Shown: one piece after another, positions 42,450-52,005 of the stretch
How positions within the stretch are numbered: position 1 is the first letter of the stretch
Layout: every line of letters begins with the position of its first letter
Assembly: GCF_000430885.1 (NCBI RefSeq)
Contig: NZ_AUMW01000027.1
Location: 1 to 52,771 of the forward strand
Source of the DNA: Desulfotruncus alcoholivorax DSM 16058
GTDB taxonomy: Bacteria > Bacillota > Desulfotomaculia > Desulfotomaculales > Desulfallaceae
Reading direction: 5' to 3'
DNA: 52,771 bases
Program-made: the position numbers and the translations under genes
Notes under the pieces: generated by a model
Databases searched by the model: none
Told to the model about the DNA's origin: nothing
What the model saw: only the letters and a program-made list of their open reading frames with translations

Positions 42450-43286
42450 ATTTCCACGGAAAACAATGATTCCAGGCAATATATCTTTATAATATCTGAT
42501 TCCATCGGTGAAACGGCGGAACTGGTGGCCCGGGCTGCGGCCAGCCAGTTTAACGGCGATGGGGTGGAGATCCGCCGGGTTCCTTACGTCAACGATGCAT
42601 CCGAAATTTATGAGATTATTGAGGAAATAAGGCAGTATAACAGTTTAATTGCCTATACCCTGGTGCTGCCTGAACTCAGGGAGGCCCTGAAAAAAGAAGC
42701 ACAAAAATACAATATCATGACGGTTGATATCATGACTCCGATGCTGGATGCCCTTACTGCTTTTAAAAGGAAACCGCCCAAGCTTGAGCCGGGGCTGGTG
42801 CGGAGAATGGACCAGGAATATTTTCGCAAAGTCGAAGCCATAGAATTCGCTGTTAAATATGACGACGGCAAGGATCCCCGGGGCATTAACCGGGCAGATC
42901 TTGTAGTAGTAGGGGTCAGCAGGACATCTAAAACTCCTTTGTGCATGTATCTGGCGCACAAGCGGATCAAAGCAGCCAACGTGCCTCTGGTACCGGAGGT
43001 TTCCCCACCTGAGGAGATCTTTAACCTGCCGTCACACAAGTTGATTGGTTTAACCATACGACCCAGTTTGTTAAATGAAATCAGACGTGAAAGGCTAAAA
43101 TCACTGGGGCTGACATCAAATGCAGATTACGCCAGCATGGAGCGTATTTTACGGGAAATAGAATATGCCGAAAGCATTATGAAAAAGGCGGGCTGCTCAA
43201 TTATTGACGTTTCCAATAAAGCAGTCGAAGAGACTGCCAGCAAGGTACTCGAAATATATTACAGGGGTGAGAGATATGGCAGGTAA
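42450..43286 (+). CDS. Pyruvate, phosphate dikinase regulatory protein (apparent ATT start)
   Basis: About 278 residues of the DUF299 family, a bifunctional kinase/phosphorylase that inactivates and reactivates PPDK by threonine phosphorylation. Seen: YIFIISDSIGETAELVARAA at the N-terminus and the P-loop GVSRTSKTPLCMYLAHK. The conserved N-terminus extends upstream of the first GTG (42525), and the only codon at a proper distance from AAGGAGG (42434-42440) is ATT 42450. No ATG, GTG or TTG is available in frame between this site and 42525. It overlaps ppdK by 11 bases. Confidence 0.93.
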   Translation: MSTENNDSRQYIFIISDSIGETAELVARAAASQFNGDGVEIRRVPYVNDASEIYEIIEEIRQYNSLIAYTLVLPELREALKKEAQKYNIMTVDIMTPMLDALTAFKRKPPKLEPGLVRRMDQEYFRKVEAIEFAVKYDDGKDPRGINRADLVVVGVSRTSKTPLCMYLAHKRIKAANVPLVPEVSPPEEIFNLPSHKLIGLTIRPSLLNEIRRERLKSLGLTSNADYASMERILREIEYAESIMKKAGCSIIDVSNKAVEETASKVLEIYYRGERYGR

Positions 43287-45921
43287 AAAATGGGTTTATG
43301 CATTTGAAGAGGGCCGGGCTGAGATGAAGAACCTTCTTGGCGGTAAAGGGGCGAACCTGGCGGAAATGACTTACATAGGTTTGCCCGTTCCTCCGGGAAT
43401 AATAATCACTACCGAAGCCTGCAACCAGTTTTACCTTGAGAACAGGCAATTTCCACCTGGTATGGAGGAACAAGTCAGGGAAAAAATAAAGTTACTTGAA
43501 GCTAAAACCGGCAAGGAGTTTGGTAATGCTGAAAACCCGCTGCTGGTAAGCGTTCGTTCCGGTGCGCCCATATCCATGCCGGGCATGATGGATACGGTTT
43601 TAAACCTGGGGCTGAACGACCAAACGGTGGAAGGACTGGCAGCAGCTTCCGGTGACAGAAGGTTTGCTCTGGATTGCTACCGGCGGTTTTTAAATATGTT
43701 TGGGGATGTTGTGCTTGGCATTGAACATGCTAAGTTCGAAAGAGCGCTTGAAACTCAAAAAAATAAAGCTAATGTTAAATTTGACAGTCAATTAACTGCT
43801 GAAGACTGGCAGGTTGTGGTAGAAGAATACAAAAAAATAATTAAACGGGAGACAGGGAACCCGTTCCCCCAGGATCCCATAGAGCAGCTGTTTAAGGCGA
43901 TCTATGCAGTATTTAATTCCTGGAATACTGACCGGGCCATTGTTTACCGTAAAGTTAACAAAATTCCCGAAGATCTGGGTACAGCAGTAAATATTCAGGC
44001 TATGGCTTTTGGCAACCTGGGTAATGACTGCGGCACCGGTGTAGCTTTTACCCGCAACCCCTCTACGGGTGTTAACGAACTGTACGGAGAGTACCTGATC
44101 AATGCCCAGGGTGAAGATGTAGTGGCCGGGATCAGGACGCCACAGCCTATCGCCACCTTAAAGGACGAGATGCCGGAAGTTTACAAACAGTTTGTGGAAA
44201 CTTGCAACCTGCTGGAAAAACATTACCGCAACATGCAGGATATTGAGTTTACCATTGAGCGCGGCAAATTGTTCATTTTACAGACCCGTAACGGGAAACG
44301 CACCGCCCAGGCAGCTATAAAAATTGCTGTTGATATGGTTAACGAAGGATTGATTACAAAAGAAGTGGCTGTAACCAGGGTGGAACCTGCTCACCTGGAC
44401 CACTTGCTGCACAGGCGCATTGACCCCAATGCCAAGCTGGAGATAATTGCCAAGGGGCTTCCCGCTTCACCGGGCGCCGCTGCGGGTAAAGTTGTTTTTG
44501 AGGCGGACGAAGCTGAGAAAATGGGTCAGGAAGGCCAGAAGGTTGTTCTTGTCCGCACAGAAACCACACCGGATGATATTCACGGTATTGTCCAAGCCCA
44601 GGGTATTCTTACCTCCAGGGGCGGCATGACCAGTCACGCCGCGGTAGTGGCCCGTGGTATGGGCAAACCTTGTGTTTGCGGCTGCGAGGCAATCCGCATT
44701 GATTATGAAAAAGAAGAATTTACAGTTAATAATTTAACTGTGAAAAAGGGCGATATTATTTCCATCGACGGTGCCACGGGGCAGGTAATTCTTGGAGAGG
44801 TACCTATGATTGACCCTGAACTTAGCTCTGAATTCCAACAGCTTTTAGAGTGGGCTGATGAAATTCGCAGGCTCGGGGTAAGGGCCAACGCTGACACTCC
44901 GGAGGATGCAGCAAAGGCCAGGGAGTTTGGGGCCGAAGGAATTGGCTTAACCCGTACCGAGCATATGTTTATGGCTCAGGACCGCCTGCCGATAGTTCAG
45001 GAAATGATTCTTGCTTCCTCAGATGCAGAGAGAGACGAGGCACTGGCTAAGCTGTTACCCATGCAGGAAGAGGATTTTTACGGTATCTTAAAAGCAATGG
45101 AAAGTTTACCTGTTACTATCAGGCTGCTGGATCCTCCGCTGCATGAGTTTCTGCCCAACGCCGAGGAACTGATGGTTGATATTACCAAACTGCGTCTGGC
45201 CGGCGGTGACAGCAAAGAGTTGGCTGAGAAAGAGGACTTGCTCAAGAAAGTCAGGGCTTTATCCGAGTTTAACCCCATGCTGGGTCACCGGGGCTGCCGC
45301 CTTGGCATAACCTTCCCCTCCATATACGCCATGCAGGCAAGGGCCATTTTCCAAGCGGTGGTACGTCTAATTAAGGAAGGTTACAAGGTAATACCCGAAG
45401 TGGAGATTCCACTGGTTATAGATGTTAATGAACTCTCTTTCCTGCGCCGCGTGGTGGATGAGGTTGCCGAAGCAGTTATGCAGGAAACCGGAACCCAATT
45501 TGAATATACCGTGGGAACTATGATTGAAGTGCCAAGGGCCGCGCTTTTGGCGGATGAAATTGCGGGTGTCGCGGATTTCTTCTCCTTCGGCACCAATGAC
45601 CTGACCCAGACTACCCTGGGCTTTAGCCGGGATGATGCTGAAGGCAAATTCCTCCAGGAATATGTGGAGAAAAAACTACTGGCGGAAAACCCGTTTGTCG
45701 TTTTGGACCGCAAAGGGGTAGGAAAGTTAATGGAAATGGCTGTTAAACAGGGCCGAAGCGTTAAGCCCGAACTATTAGTTGGGATCTGTGGGGAGCACGG
45801 TGGAGAACCTTCATCGATAGAATTTTGCCACCTAACCGGTTTGAATTATGTGAGCTGCTCACCTTTCAGGGTTCCTATCGCCAGGCTGGCAGCAGCCCAG
45901 GCTAAAGTGAAAAACGGTTGA
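43276..45921 (+). CDS. ppdK: Pyruvate, phosphate dikinase
   Basis: 881 residues. ATG 43276 follows GGGGTGAGAG and gives MAGKKWVYAFEEG. The N-terminal ATP-grasp domain has LLGGKGANLAEMTYIGLPVP and SVRSGAPISMPGMMDTVLNL. The phosphohistidine domain has TSRGGMTSHAAVVARGMGKP with the swivelling catalytic His. The PEP/pyruvate TIM barrel has GLTRTEHMF and SFGTNDLTQTTLGFSRDDAE. It interconverts pyruvate, ATP and Pi with PEP, AMP and PPi. It is coupled to its regulator just upstream. Confidence 0.99.
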   Translation: MAGKKWVYAFEEGRAEMKNLLGGKGANLAEMTYIGLPVPPGIIITTEACNQFYLENRQFPPGMEEQVREKIKLLEAKTGKEFGNAENPLLVSVRSGAPISMPGMMDTVLNLGLNDQTVEGLAAASGDRRFALDCYRRFLNMFGDVVLGIEHAKFERALETQKNKANVKFDSQLTAEDWQVVVEEYKKIIKRETGNPFPQDPIEQLFKAIYAVFNSWNTDRAIVYRKVNKIPEDLGTAVNIQAMAFGNLGNDCGTGVAFTRNPSTGVNELYGEYLINAQGEDVVAGIRTPQPIATLKDEMPEVYKQFVETCNLLEKHYRNMQDIEFTIERGKLFILQTRNGKRTAQAAIKIAVDMVNEGLITKEVAVTRVEPAHLDHLLHRRIDPNAKLEIIAKGLPASPGAAAGKVVFEADEAEKMGQEGQKVVLVRTETTPDDIHGIVQAQGILTSRGGMTSHAAVVARGMGKPCVCGCEAIRIDYEKEEFTVNNLTVKKGDIISIDGATGQVILGEVPMIDPELSSEFQQLLEWADEIRRLGVRANADTPEDAAKAREFGAEGIGLTRTEHMFMAQDRLPIVQEMILASSDAERDEALAKLLPMQEEDFYGILKAMESLPVTIRLLDPPLHEFLPNAEELMVDITKLRLAGGDSKELAEKEDLLKKVRALSEFNPMLGHRGCRLGITFPSIYAMQARAIFQAVVRLIKEGYKVIPEVEIPLVIDVNELSFLRRVVDEVAEAVMQETGTQFEYTVGTMIEVPRAALLADEIAGVADFFSFGTNDLTQTTLGFSRDDAEGKFLQEYVEKKLLAENPFVVLDRKGVGKLMEMAVKQGRSVKPELLVGICGEHGGEPSSIEFCHLTGLNYVSCSPFRVPIARLAAAQAKVKNG

Positions 45922-45924
45922 ATA

Positions 45925-45955
45925 AAGAGAGGGTTCTCCCTCTCTTAAATTTTTA
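45925..45955 (+). terminator. Terminator of ppdK
   Basis: AAGAGAGGG (45925-45933), loop TTCT, CCCTCTCTT (45938-45946), then AAATTTTTATT. It lies a few bases after the ppdK stop. Confidence 0.85.
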
Positions 45956-46051
45956 TTAAACTTTATTAAATATCTGTTAAATAAGAGGGAATTGGGAAAA
46001 AAATATAGAAATAAAAGAAACCTGTATTGAGTAATTATTAACTACAATATT

Positions 46052-46146
46052 TTACTGTTGCTTCGCTGAGCTCGTAATGACAGTGCGAGGAGCGAAGCGA
46101 CGTGGCAATCCCCTGCTGAGATTGCTTCGCTGCGTTTGCAATGATA
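46052..46146. repeat. Interspersed hairpin repeat (GCGAGGAGCGAAGCGACGTGG type)
   Basis: The sequence around 46083-46145 (GTGCGAGGAGCGAAGCGACG, TGGCAATCCCCTGCTGAGAT, TGCTTCGCTGCGTTTGCAAT) carries inverted GCGAAGC/GCTTCGC elements and matches a widespread non-coding intergenic repeat of bacteria. A shorter relative is at 25100-25126. No gene was recognised within it. Confidence 0.75.
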
Positions 46147-46165
46147 AATTCTAGGGCGATGGACA

Positions 46166-46735
46166 GTGGAACAAAAAAGATTATTCTGGGCGATATGCCT
46201 GCCTGAAAATATCAAAAGAAAACTGTTTGGGTTACAGTCCAAGCTTCGTGAAGTTCCTGCAGACGTGAAGTGGGTAGAACAACACAACTTTCACTTGACT
46301 CTAAAATTTCTTGGGGATACGCGCGCAAGCCAGGTGCGAGAATTAACCAATGCCGTTAGCCATTCAATTAGCGGAACAGGTGCTTTCTCTCTGGAATTAG
46401 CCGGTATCGGCTTTTTCCCGGGTCCCAAACGCCCTAAGGTTATTTGGGCCGGTGTCAGGGGCGAGGTGGAAAAGTTTAAACAGCTCCATGAAAAAGTGGA
46501 AGAAGCTGTTGCCAGGCTGGGATTTACCGATCACAGCAACCGTTTTTCTCCTCACCTTACTTTGGGAAGAACCAGATCTCTCCGGGGAAGTGCTGAGCTG
46601 GTTGACAGGGCGGCTTTAATTGCTAAAGATCTCGAAATAATTGGTAAAATACGGGTTGATTCAATAAGCCTAATTGAAAGCCAACTTACCAGAAAAGGCC
46701 CCATTTATACTACGTTGGTATCCCTGGGGCTGTAG
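46166..46735 (+). CDS. thpR: RNA 2',3'-cyclic phosphodiesterase (2'-5' RNA ligase family)
   Basis: 189 residues from GTG. Two HxTx motifs of the 2H phosphoesterase fold are present, HNFHLTLKFLGDT and SPHLTLGRTRS, with FWAICLPENIKRKL at the N-terminus. It opens 2',3'-cyclic phosphates on RNA ends. The gene has no close partner; the ribosome binding site is weak (AGGGCGATG). Confidence 0.95.
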   Translation: MEQKRLFWAICLPENIKRKLFGLQSKLREVPADVKWVEQHNFHLTLKFLGDTRASQVRELTNAVSHSISGTGAFSLELAGIGFFPGPKRPKVIWAGVRGEVEKFKQLHEKVEEAVARLGFTDHSNRFSPHLTLGRTRSLRGSAELVDRAALIAKDLEIIGKIRVDSISLIESQLTRKGPIYTTLVSLGL

Positions 46736-46770
46736 CATTTTAAAAGAGCAAGCAGGAAGGGGTTTATAAT

Positions 46771-47385
46771 ATGTTCATTGTTGCTATTAACGGCAGTCCC
46801 AACCCTACAGGAAATACAGCATATATGCTCAGGGCGGCACTTGATGAAGTTGTCAAATGCGGAGGCGAGGGGTACTTTTTACAGGTATCTGCGGTCCTGA
46901 ATAAGTTGAAAACGCCTTTTTGCATCGACTGCAGTCACCCCTGCGACGGCAAATGCTACCGGGGAACGGAACTTGAGGAAGCGTTTAATCTGTTGCGCCG
47001 GGCCGATGGTTTAATTCTTGGCAGTCCCGTATATTTTTGTACCGTTTCATCCCAGCTTAAGGCTTTTTGGGATAAAACCAGGGTTTTACGTACGGAAAAA
47101 GCGCTTTTGAATGTGGTGGGGGGCGCGCTATCAGTTGGAGTTGGGCGTTTCGGCGGACAGGAAACTACTGTGCAGGCCATGCAGGATATGATGTTGTGCC
47201 AGGGTATGACTGTGGTAGGAGAAGGTTATATTGAAAATGATGCCGGGCACCAGGGTGCCTGTGCGCAAAGTCAGGCCAGTGACGACCAGAATGGGATAGA
47301 GCGAACCCGGGCATTAGCGCGAAGGGTAATGGAAGTGGCAAAGGCCACTGTGGAACTTCGTGCCCACCGGGCGCAAGGCAAATAA
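46771..47385 (+). CDS. NADPH-dependent FMN reductase / iron-sulfur flavoprotein
   Basis: 204 residues. The flavodoxin-type phosphate loop is INGSPNPTGNTAYMLRAAL. A compact Cys cluster, CIDCSHPCDGKC (residues ~51-62), is in the region where iron-sulfur flavoproteins of anaerobes hold their cluster. GSPVYFCTVSSQLKAFWDKT and VGVGRFGGQETT are flavodoxin-like FMN contacts. It is probably a redox protein with FMN and perhaps [4Fe-4S]. Its partner is unknown. AGGAAGGGG precedes the ATG. Confidence 0.88.
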   Translation: MFIVAINGSPNPTGNTAYMLRAALDEVVKCGGEGYFLQVSAVLNKLKTPFCIDCSHPCDGKCYRGTELEEAFNLLRRADGLILGSPVYFCTVSSQLKAFWDKTRVLRTEKALLNVVGGALSVGVGRFGGQETTVQAMQDMMLCQGMTVVGEGYIENDAGHQGACAQSQASDDQNGIERTRALARRVMEVAKATVELRAHRAQGK

Positions 47386-47465
47386 ACATTTGCCTCACAC
47401 CCCCGCTGGTTCTTAAACTGCCGGGGGTATATTATTTATTAGCCCGTGAAGAGAGGTGCGGCCGG

Positions 47466-48479
47466 TTGAATATTCGCCAGCACACTGAAGAAATTGAAGA
47501 TCAGCTGCTTTCCCCCCTGGCGGCCCGCAGCAGCTGCACGGCAGGGCGCAAATATCCCGAGGAACCCTGTAGTGTAAGAACTGCTTATCAAAGGGATAGG
47601 GATAGAATTATTCATTCCAAGGCCTTTCGCAGGCTTAAGCATAAAACCCAGGTGTTTATTATTCCCGAGGGTGATCATTACCGGACCAGACTTACCCATA
47701 CTCTGGAAGTATCTCAAATTGCCAGAACTGTTGCCCGGGCGCTGCGCTTAAATGAGGATCTAACTGAAGCTATAGCGCTGGGCCATGATCTGGGCCATAC
47801 TCCATTTGGTCATGCAGGGGAAAGTGCCTTAAATGAGATAATGACTGGCGGCTTCAGGCATAACCGGCAAAGCCTGCGGGTGGTAGATGAATTGGAAGGG
47901 GGCAGGGGGCTAAATTTAACCGCAGAAGTGTGCGACGGTATCTTAAATCACACGGGAAAGGTCACGCCTTCCTCGCTGGAAGGGCAAATAGTAAAGATAG
48001 CCGATCGTGTAGCCTATATAAATCACGATATAGATGACGCCGTGAGAGGGGGGATTTTAAGGACCAGTGATTTGCCTCAATTTTGCCTTGATGTGCTGGG
48101 AACTGAACACCGGACCAGAATAAACAATATGGTAGTGGATTTAATTACCAGCAGTTGGGGCAAACCGCAAATTACAATGAGCAGACGGGTACAGGAAGCC
48201 ACCGATAAACTAAGGGAATTTCTTTTCGATCATGTATATATAGATTCCGAGGCTAAAAGTGAGGAGAGCAAGGCCAGGCATGTTGTGCAGTTTCTATTTG
48301 AGTACTGGAACAAACACCCTGAAAAGCTTCCTCCCGAATACCGTATTAGAGCAGAATCGGTTGGGGTTGAAAGGGCGGTTTGCGATTACATTGCAGGTAT
48401 GACGGATCGCTATGCCATCGCCCAGTTTAAAGCTTTATTTATTCCCAGGTCATTTGCCATTCCCGGGGACAGCGAGTGA
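47466..48479 (+). CDS. dgt: Deoxyguanosinetriphosphate triphosphohydrolase-like protein
   Basis: 337 residues from TTG after GAGAGGTG. The HD domain is clear: RTAYQRDRDRIIHSKAFRRL, KTQVFIIPEGDHYRTRLTHT, then EAIALGHDLGHTPFGHAGES with the metal-binding HD pair, and VKIADRVAYINHDIDDA. It removes triphosphate from dNTPs, probably dGTP. The order dgt-dnaG-sigA is common in clostridia. Confidence 0.94.
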   Translation: MNIRQHTEEIEDQLLSPLAARSSCTAGRKYPEEPCSVRTAYQRDRDRIIHSKAFRRLKHKTQVFIIPEGDHYRTRLTHTLEVSQIARTVARALRLNEDLTEAIALGHDLGHTPFGHAGESALNEIMTGGFRHNRQSLRVVDELEGGRGLNLTAEVCDGILNHTGKVTPSSLEGQIVKIADRVAYINHDIDDAVRGGILRTSDLPQFCLDVLGTEHRTRINNMVVDLITSSWGKPQITMSRRVQEATDKLREFLFDHVYIDSEAKSEESKARHVVQFLFEYWNKHPEKLPPEYRIRAESVGVERAVCDYIAGMTDRYAIAQFKALFIPRSFAIPGDSE

Positions 48480-48576
48480 CAAAAAAATGTCGAACACAGA
48501 AGGATAATTTATAGTGGCAGCGAATAAATGTTAATCGACTGGTATGTCTTTGGTATATTTTTTAGCGGAAGGTGGT

Positions 48577-50355
48577 ATGGTGGGAGGGTATATTCCCGGT
48601 GAAATATTGGATAATATTCGGAACCGGGCCGATATCGTACGAATAATTTCTTCATACGTGAGCTTACAAAAAAAAGGTAAGAATTACGTTGCGCCTTGCC
48701 CATTCCACCATGAAACCGAACCATCATTTACGGTTACACCTGAAAAGCAAATTTTTTATTGTTTTGGCTGTAACCTTGGAGGCAATGTTTTCAAGTTTTT
48801 AATGCTGCAGCATAACATTTCCTTTCCTGAGGCTGCCAGGATGCTCGGGGATATGGTAGGGGTGCCGGTTCCGGAAGGTTTTAGCCCCCAAACACGGGAA
48901 CGCCTGCGCCAGGAAGAAAAGGCCTGGAAAATTAATTCTTTAGCCAGCGAATTTTTCCATAATGTCTTATTACGTCACCCTGGCGCTGAAGCAGCTAGGA
49001 TGTATTTAAAAAACAGGGGCGTGGCCATTGACACAATCAAAAATTTTAACCTGGGCTATGCCCTGGCTGAATGGGATGCATTAATCCGGTTTATGAAAGA
49101 CAAGGGAGTTGGAGCCGGTAACCTGGTTGATGTTGGATTGGCGGTAAGCAATAATAACAAAACTTATGACCGTTTCAGATCCCGGCTGATGTTTCCTATT
49201 AATGACAGCCGGGGAAGAGTGACCGGATTCGGGGGCAGGGTTTTAGATCAAAGCAATCCCAAGTATTTAAATACTCCGGAAACCGACTACTTTAACAAGG
49301 GAAAAATATTATACGGGCTGGATAAAGCTAGGCAGCATATTCGCGAAGCGGGTTACGTTATTATTACCGAAGGCTATATGGATGCCATTACCGCTCACCA
49401 GTATGGCATTAAAAATACCGTTGCTTCGCTGGGCACCAGCCTTACCAGGGAGCATGGCAAACTATTGGCCAGTCAGACCAGGGAGGTCATTATTGCCTAC
49501 GATGCCGATGCTGCTGGTATGGCGGCAGCTCTTAGAGGTCTTGATATATTGCAGGAGGCCGGCTGCAGGGTAAGGGTGCTGCACCTCCCGGAGGGCAAGG
49601 ATCCAGATGAATTTTTAAGGGCCAGAGGCCATGAGGAGTGGCAGCACCAGGTGGAAAAGGCAATGCCGCTGGTAGAGTTTAAACTTCAGATGGCACTGGA
49701 AAAATATAAGAATGTTGCAGCTAGTAAAGATGCTATTTTAGAAGAAGTTTTACCCAACGTTGCCGCCATCAGTGCTGAGCTGGAAAAAACAGAAGCAATT
49801 CAAATGGTGGCATCAAGATTATATACAAGTTTTCACGCAGTAGCTGAAGAATTGCATAGATTTTGCAAAAATAATCCCAAAAAAAGGACAAACCCGGATA
49901 AAATTGCTAAAAATAAGCATAATATTATTAGAAAAAATAGGATTAAATTTGGGGACAAGGCAGAATATGGATTACTTAGAATAATGCTGGAGGATGCTTC
50001 TACGATAACAAAGGTTGCCAGTGAAATCAAAGGTAATTTTTTTATAGATACGTTTTGTTCCTGTGTTTATGACCATTTGCTGGAGATATCTGCGAGTTCT
50101 TTCTATAGCCCTTCAGCTTTATTTGATCGTTTAGAGGAAGAACACCAGCAAAAATTGGGTATGCTGTTAATGGAACCAATTCCAGGTGAAGATATAAAAG
50201 CTTTACTGCCGGGATATATTGCCGCCATTAAAAGAAAACGTTTGCTGCAATACAGGAACGAGCTGGTAATAGCACTGGCCAACGCTGAAAAATCAGGCAA
50301 TAGTGAAGAAGTGGACCGAATCCTGCATGAAATCAGTATAGCCGACAAGCCCTGA
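48577..50355 (+). CDS. dnaG: DNA primase DnaG
   Basis: About 592 residues. ATG 48577, after GGAAGGTGG, is preferred over ATG 48544. The N-terminal CHC2 zinc finger is [13 protein letters not shown]-to-CFGC. The TOPRIM domain has [17 protein letters not shown] and [18 protein letters not shown]. The C-terminal helicase-binding part is divergent and rich in Lys/Asn. It makes the RNA primers for replication. It heads the classical dnaG-sigA macromolecular-synthesis operon. Confidence 0.97.
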   Translation: MVGGYIPGEILDNIRNRADIVRIISSYVSLQKKGKNYVAPCPFHHETEPSFTVTPEKQIFYCFGCNLGGNVFKFLMLQHNISFPEAARMLGDMVGVPVPEGFSPQTRERLRQEEKAWKINSLASEFFHNVLLRHPGAEAARMYLKNRGVAIDTIKNFNLGYALAEWDALIRFMKDKGVGAGNLVDVGLAVSNNNKTYDRFRSRLMFPINDSRGRVTGFGGRVLDQSNPKYLNTPETDYFNKGKILYGLDKARQHIREAGYVIITEGYMDAITAHQYGIKNTVASLGTSLTREHGKLLASQTREVIIAYDADAAGMAAALRGLDILQEAGCRVRVLHLPEGKDPDEFLRARGHEEWQHQVEKAMPLVEFKLQMALEKYKNVAASKDAILEEVLPNVAAISAELEKTEAIQMVASRLYTSFHAVAEELHRFCKNNPKKRTNPDKIAKNKHNIIRKNRIKFGDKAEYGLLRIMLEDASTITKVASEIKGNFFIDTFCSCVYDHLLEISASSFYSPSALFDRLEEEHQQKLGMLLMEPIPGEDIKALLPGYIAAIKRKRLLQYRNELVIALANAEKSGNSEEVDRILHEISIADKP

Positions 50356-50372
50356 AAGGAGGGGAATGCGCG

Positions 50373-51479
50373 ATGAGGGAGGACCCGAACAGAACAGAGC
50401 AGATTAAAGACGTCAAGGAACTGATCGAAAAGGGCAAAAAGAGGGGAGTCCTGACTTACCACGAGGTAATGGATAGCCTTCAGGGCATAGAACTTACCCC
50501 CGAACAAATGGATGACATATACGAAAAGTTGGCCGCTATGGGCATAGAAGTTGTACCGGAAACACAGGATATGGAAAATATCAATGATGCGCCGCTGGGA
50601 GAAGATGCCGAAGAAGATGTGGAAGTAGATTTGACTGTCCCCGAGGGCGTTGGCATAGATGACCCGGTGCGCATGTATTTGAAGGAAATCGGCCGTGTGC
50701 CACTGCTGACTCCAGAAGAAGAAGTAGTCCTGGCCAAACGCATGGAGCAGGGAGATGAGGAGGCCAAGCGCCGCCTGGCTGAAGCAAACCTGAGGTTGGT
50801 GGTGAGTATCGCCAAGCGCTATGTTGGCAGAGGCATGCTTTTTCTCGACTTAATTCAAGAAGGTAACCTGGGGTTAATCAAGGCCGTGGAAAAGTTTGAT
50901 TACCGAAAGGGTTATAAGTTCAGCACCTATGCAACCTGGTGGATTCGCCAGGCAATTACCAGAGCCATAGCGGACCAGGCCAGGACTATTCGCATACCGG
51001 TGCACATGGTGGAAACCATCAATAAACTAATCAGGGTAAGCAGGCAGCTGCTGCAGGAACTGGGCAGGGACCCGGCTCCGGAGGAAATTGCCAAGGAAAT
51101 GGGCATCTCCGAAGATAAGGTCCGGGAAATAATGAAAATAGCCCAGGAACCTGTGTCTTTGGAAACACCGATTGGTGAAGAGGAAGATTCACACCTTGGT
51201 GATTTTATCGAAGACCATGATGCCAGGGCGCCAGCAGAAGAGGCTTCCTTTACCTTGCTCCGCGAACAGTTGGATGAAGTGCTGGAAACTCTTACAGACA
51301 GGGAACAAAAAGTTCTGCGCCTTCGTTTCGGCCTGGATGACGGCAGAGCGAGAACCCTTGAAGAAGTGGGTCAAAAATTCGGTGTAACCCGGGAGCGTAT
51401 CCGGCAGATTGAGGCCAAAACATTAAGAAAACTGCGTCATCCCAGCCGCAGTAAAAAACTTAAGGACTACCTGGATTAG
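50373..51479 (+). CDS. sigA: RNA polymerase sigma factor SigA (RpoD)
   Basis: 368 residues, the size of Gram-positive SigA. Region 1.1 is at the N-terminus. Region 2 has [20 protein letters not shown] and [20 protein letters not shown], then [20 protein letters not shown]. Region 3 follows, and region 4 has [20 protein letters not shown], then [20 protein letters not shown]. It is the housekeeping sigma factor, consistent with the TTGACA/TATAAT promoters seen throughout the window. AAAGGAGGGG lies before the ATG. Confidence 0.99.
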   Translation: MREDPNRTEQIKDVKELIEKGKKRGVLTYHEVMDSLQGIELTPEQMDDIYEKLAAMGIEVVPETQDMENINDAPLGEDAEEDVEVDLTVPEGVGIDDPVRMYLKEIGRVPLLTPEEEVVLAKRMEQGDEEAKRRLAEANLRLVVSIAKRYVGRGMLFLDLIQEGNLGLIKAVEKFDYRKGYKFSTYATWWIRQAITRAIADQARTIRIPVHMVETINKLIRVSRQLLQELGRDPAPEEIAKEMGISEDKVREIMKIAQEPVSLETPIGEEEDSHLGDFIEDHDARAPAEEASFTLLREQLDEVLETLTDREQKVLRLRFGLDDGRARTLEEVGQKFGVTRERIRQIEAKTLRKLRHPSRSKKLKDYLD

Positions 51480-51502
51480 TAATTTTTGATTTTAATAATC
51501 TA

Positions 51503-51531
51503 TTGACCGTGGGGTAGGTTTGTTGTATAAT
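51503..51531 (+). promoter_or_regulatory. Promoter of the tRNA cluster
   Basis: TTGACC (51503-51508), a 17-base spacer and a perfect TATAAT (51526-51531). The first tRNA begins 15 bases later, so the transcript starts almost at the tRNA. Confidence 0.85.
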
Positions 51532-51545
51532 TACTACTGCAGCGT

Positions 51546-51620
51546 TCCTCGATAGCTCAACGGTAGAGCATCCGGCTGTTAACCGGAGGGTTGCTGGTTC
51601 GAATCCAGCTCGGGGAGCCA
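51546..51620 (+). tRNA. tRNA-Asn (GTT)
   Basis: 75 bases with encoded CCA. The acceptor stem TCCTCGA/TCGGGGA, anticodon loop CTGTTAA and T-loop TTCGAATC are all present. The D-arm and anticodon stem are nearly the same as in the next tRNA. Confidence 0.95.
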
Positions 51621-51627
51621 ATTCCCC

Positions 51628-51702
51628 GGGCCCATAGCTCAACGGTAGAGCATCCGGCTCATAACCGGCTGGTTCTAGGTTCGAATCCTAGTGGGCCCAC
51701 CA
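51628..51702 (+). tRNA. tRNA-Met (CAT)
   Basis: 75 bases with encoded CCA. The acceptor stem GGGCCCA/TGGGCCC and anticodon loop CTCATAA are present. It is not an initiator, since its first pair is a standard G-C. An Ile2 tRNA with a modified CAT anticodon cannot be fully excluded from sequence. Confidence 0.88.
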
Positions 51703-51724
51703 AATTGCAGTAGTTGATATAAAA

Positions 51725-51800
51725 GGCCCCATGGTCAAGAGGCCTAAGACACCGCCCTTTCACGGCGGTAACCCGGGTTCGAATCCCGGTGGGGTCACCA
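51725..51800 (+). tRNA. tRNA-Glu (TTC)
   Basis: 76 bases with encoded CCA. Acceptor stem GGCCCCA/TGGGGTC (one G-T), anticodon loop CTTTCAC with TTC, T-loop TTCGAAT. Confidence 0.95.
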
Positions 51801-51803
51801 TAA

Positions 51804-51879
51804 GGGAGCATAGCTCAGTTGGGAGAGCGCCTGCCTTACAAGCAGGATGTCAGCGGTTCAAGCCCGTTTGCTCCCACCA
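51804..51879 (+). tRNA. tRNA-Val (TAC), first copy
   Basis: 76 bases with encoded CCA. Acceptor stem GGGAGCA/TGCTCCC, anticodon loop CTTACAA. The T-stem contains a G-T pair (AGCGG/CCGTT). Confidence 0.95.
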
Positions 51880-51892
51880 ATATCCAGAGGTA

Positions 51893-51910
51893 GCGCCGCA
51901 TATGCGGCGC
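51893..51910. terminator. Perfect palindrome between the two tRNA-Val genes
   Basis: GCGCCGCATATGCGGCGC, followed by TGTCGTTTTG. It can form a 7-bp GC-rich stem (9 if the AT centre pairs) with a short T-run. It probably ends the four-tRNA transcript, leaving the second tRNA-Val outside it or dependent on readthrough. Confidence 0.65.
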
Positions 51911-51929
51911 TGTCGTTTTGAAATAGAAT

Positions 51930-52005
51930 GGGATCATAGCTCAGTTGGGAGAGCGCCTGCCTTACAAGCAGGATGTCACAGGTTCAAGTCCTGTTGATCC
52001 CACCA
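51930..52005 (+). tRNA. tRNA-Val (TAC), second copy
   Basis: 76 bases with encoded CCA. The acceptor stem is GGGATCA/TGATCCC. From the D-arm through the anticodon arm it is identical to the first tRNA-Val (CATAGCTCAGTTGGGAGAGC onward); only the acceptor and T-stem pairs differ. It directly borders recombinase remnants. Confidence 0.95.

Noticed and set aside
51628-51702. Initiator tRNA-fMet
   Set aside because: The first acceptor pair is a normal G-C, while bacterial initiators carry a mismatch at 1-72; the anticodon stem also lacks the three G-C pairs pattern.
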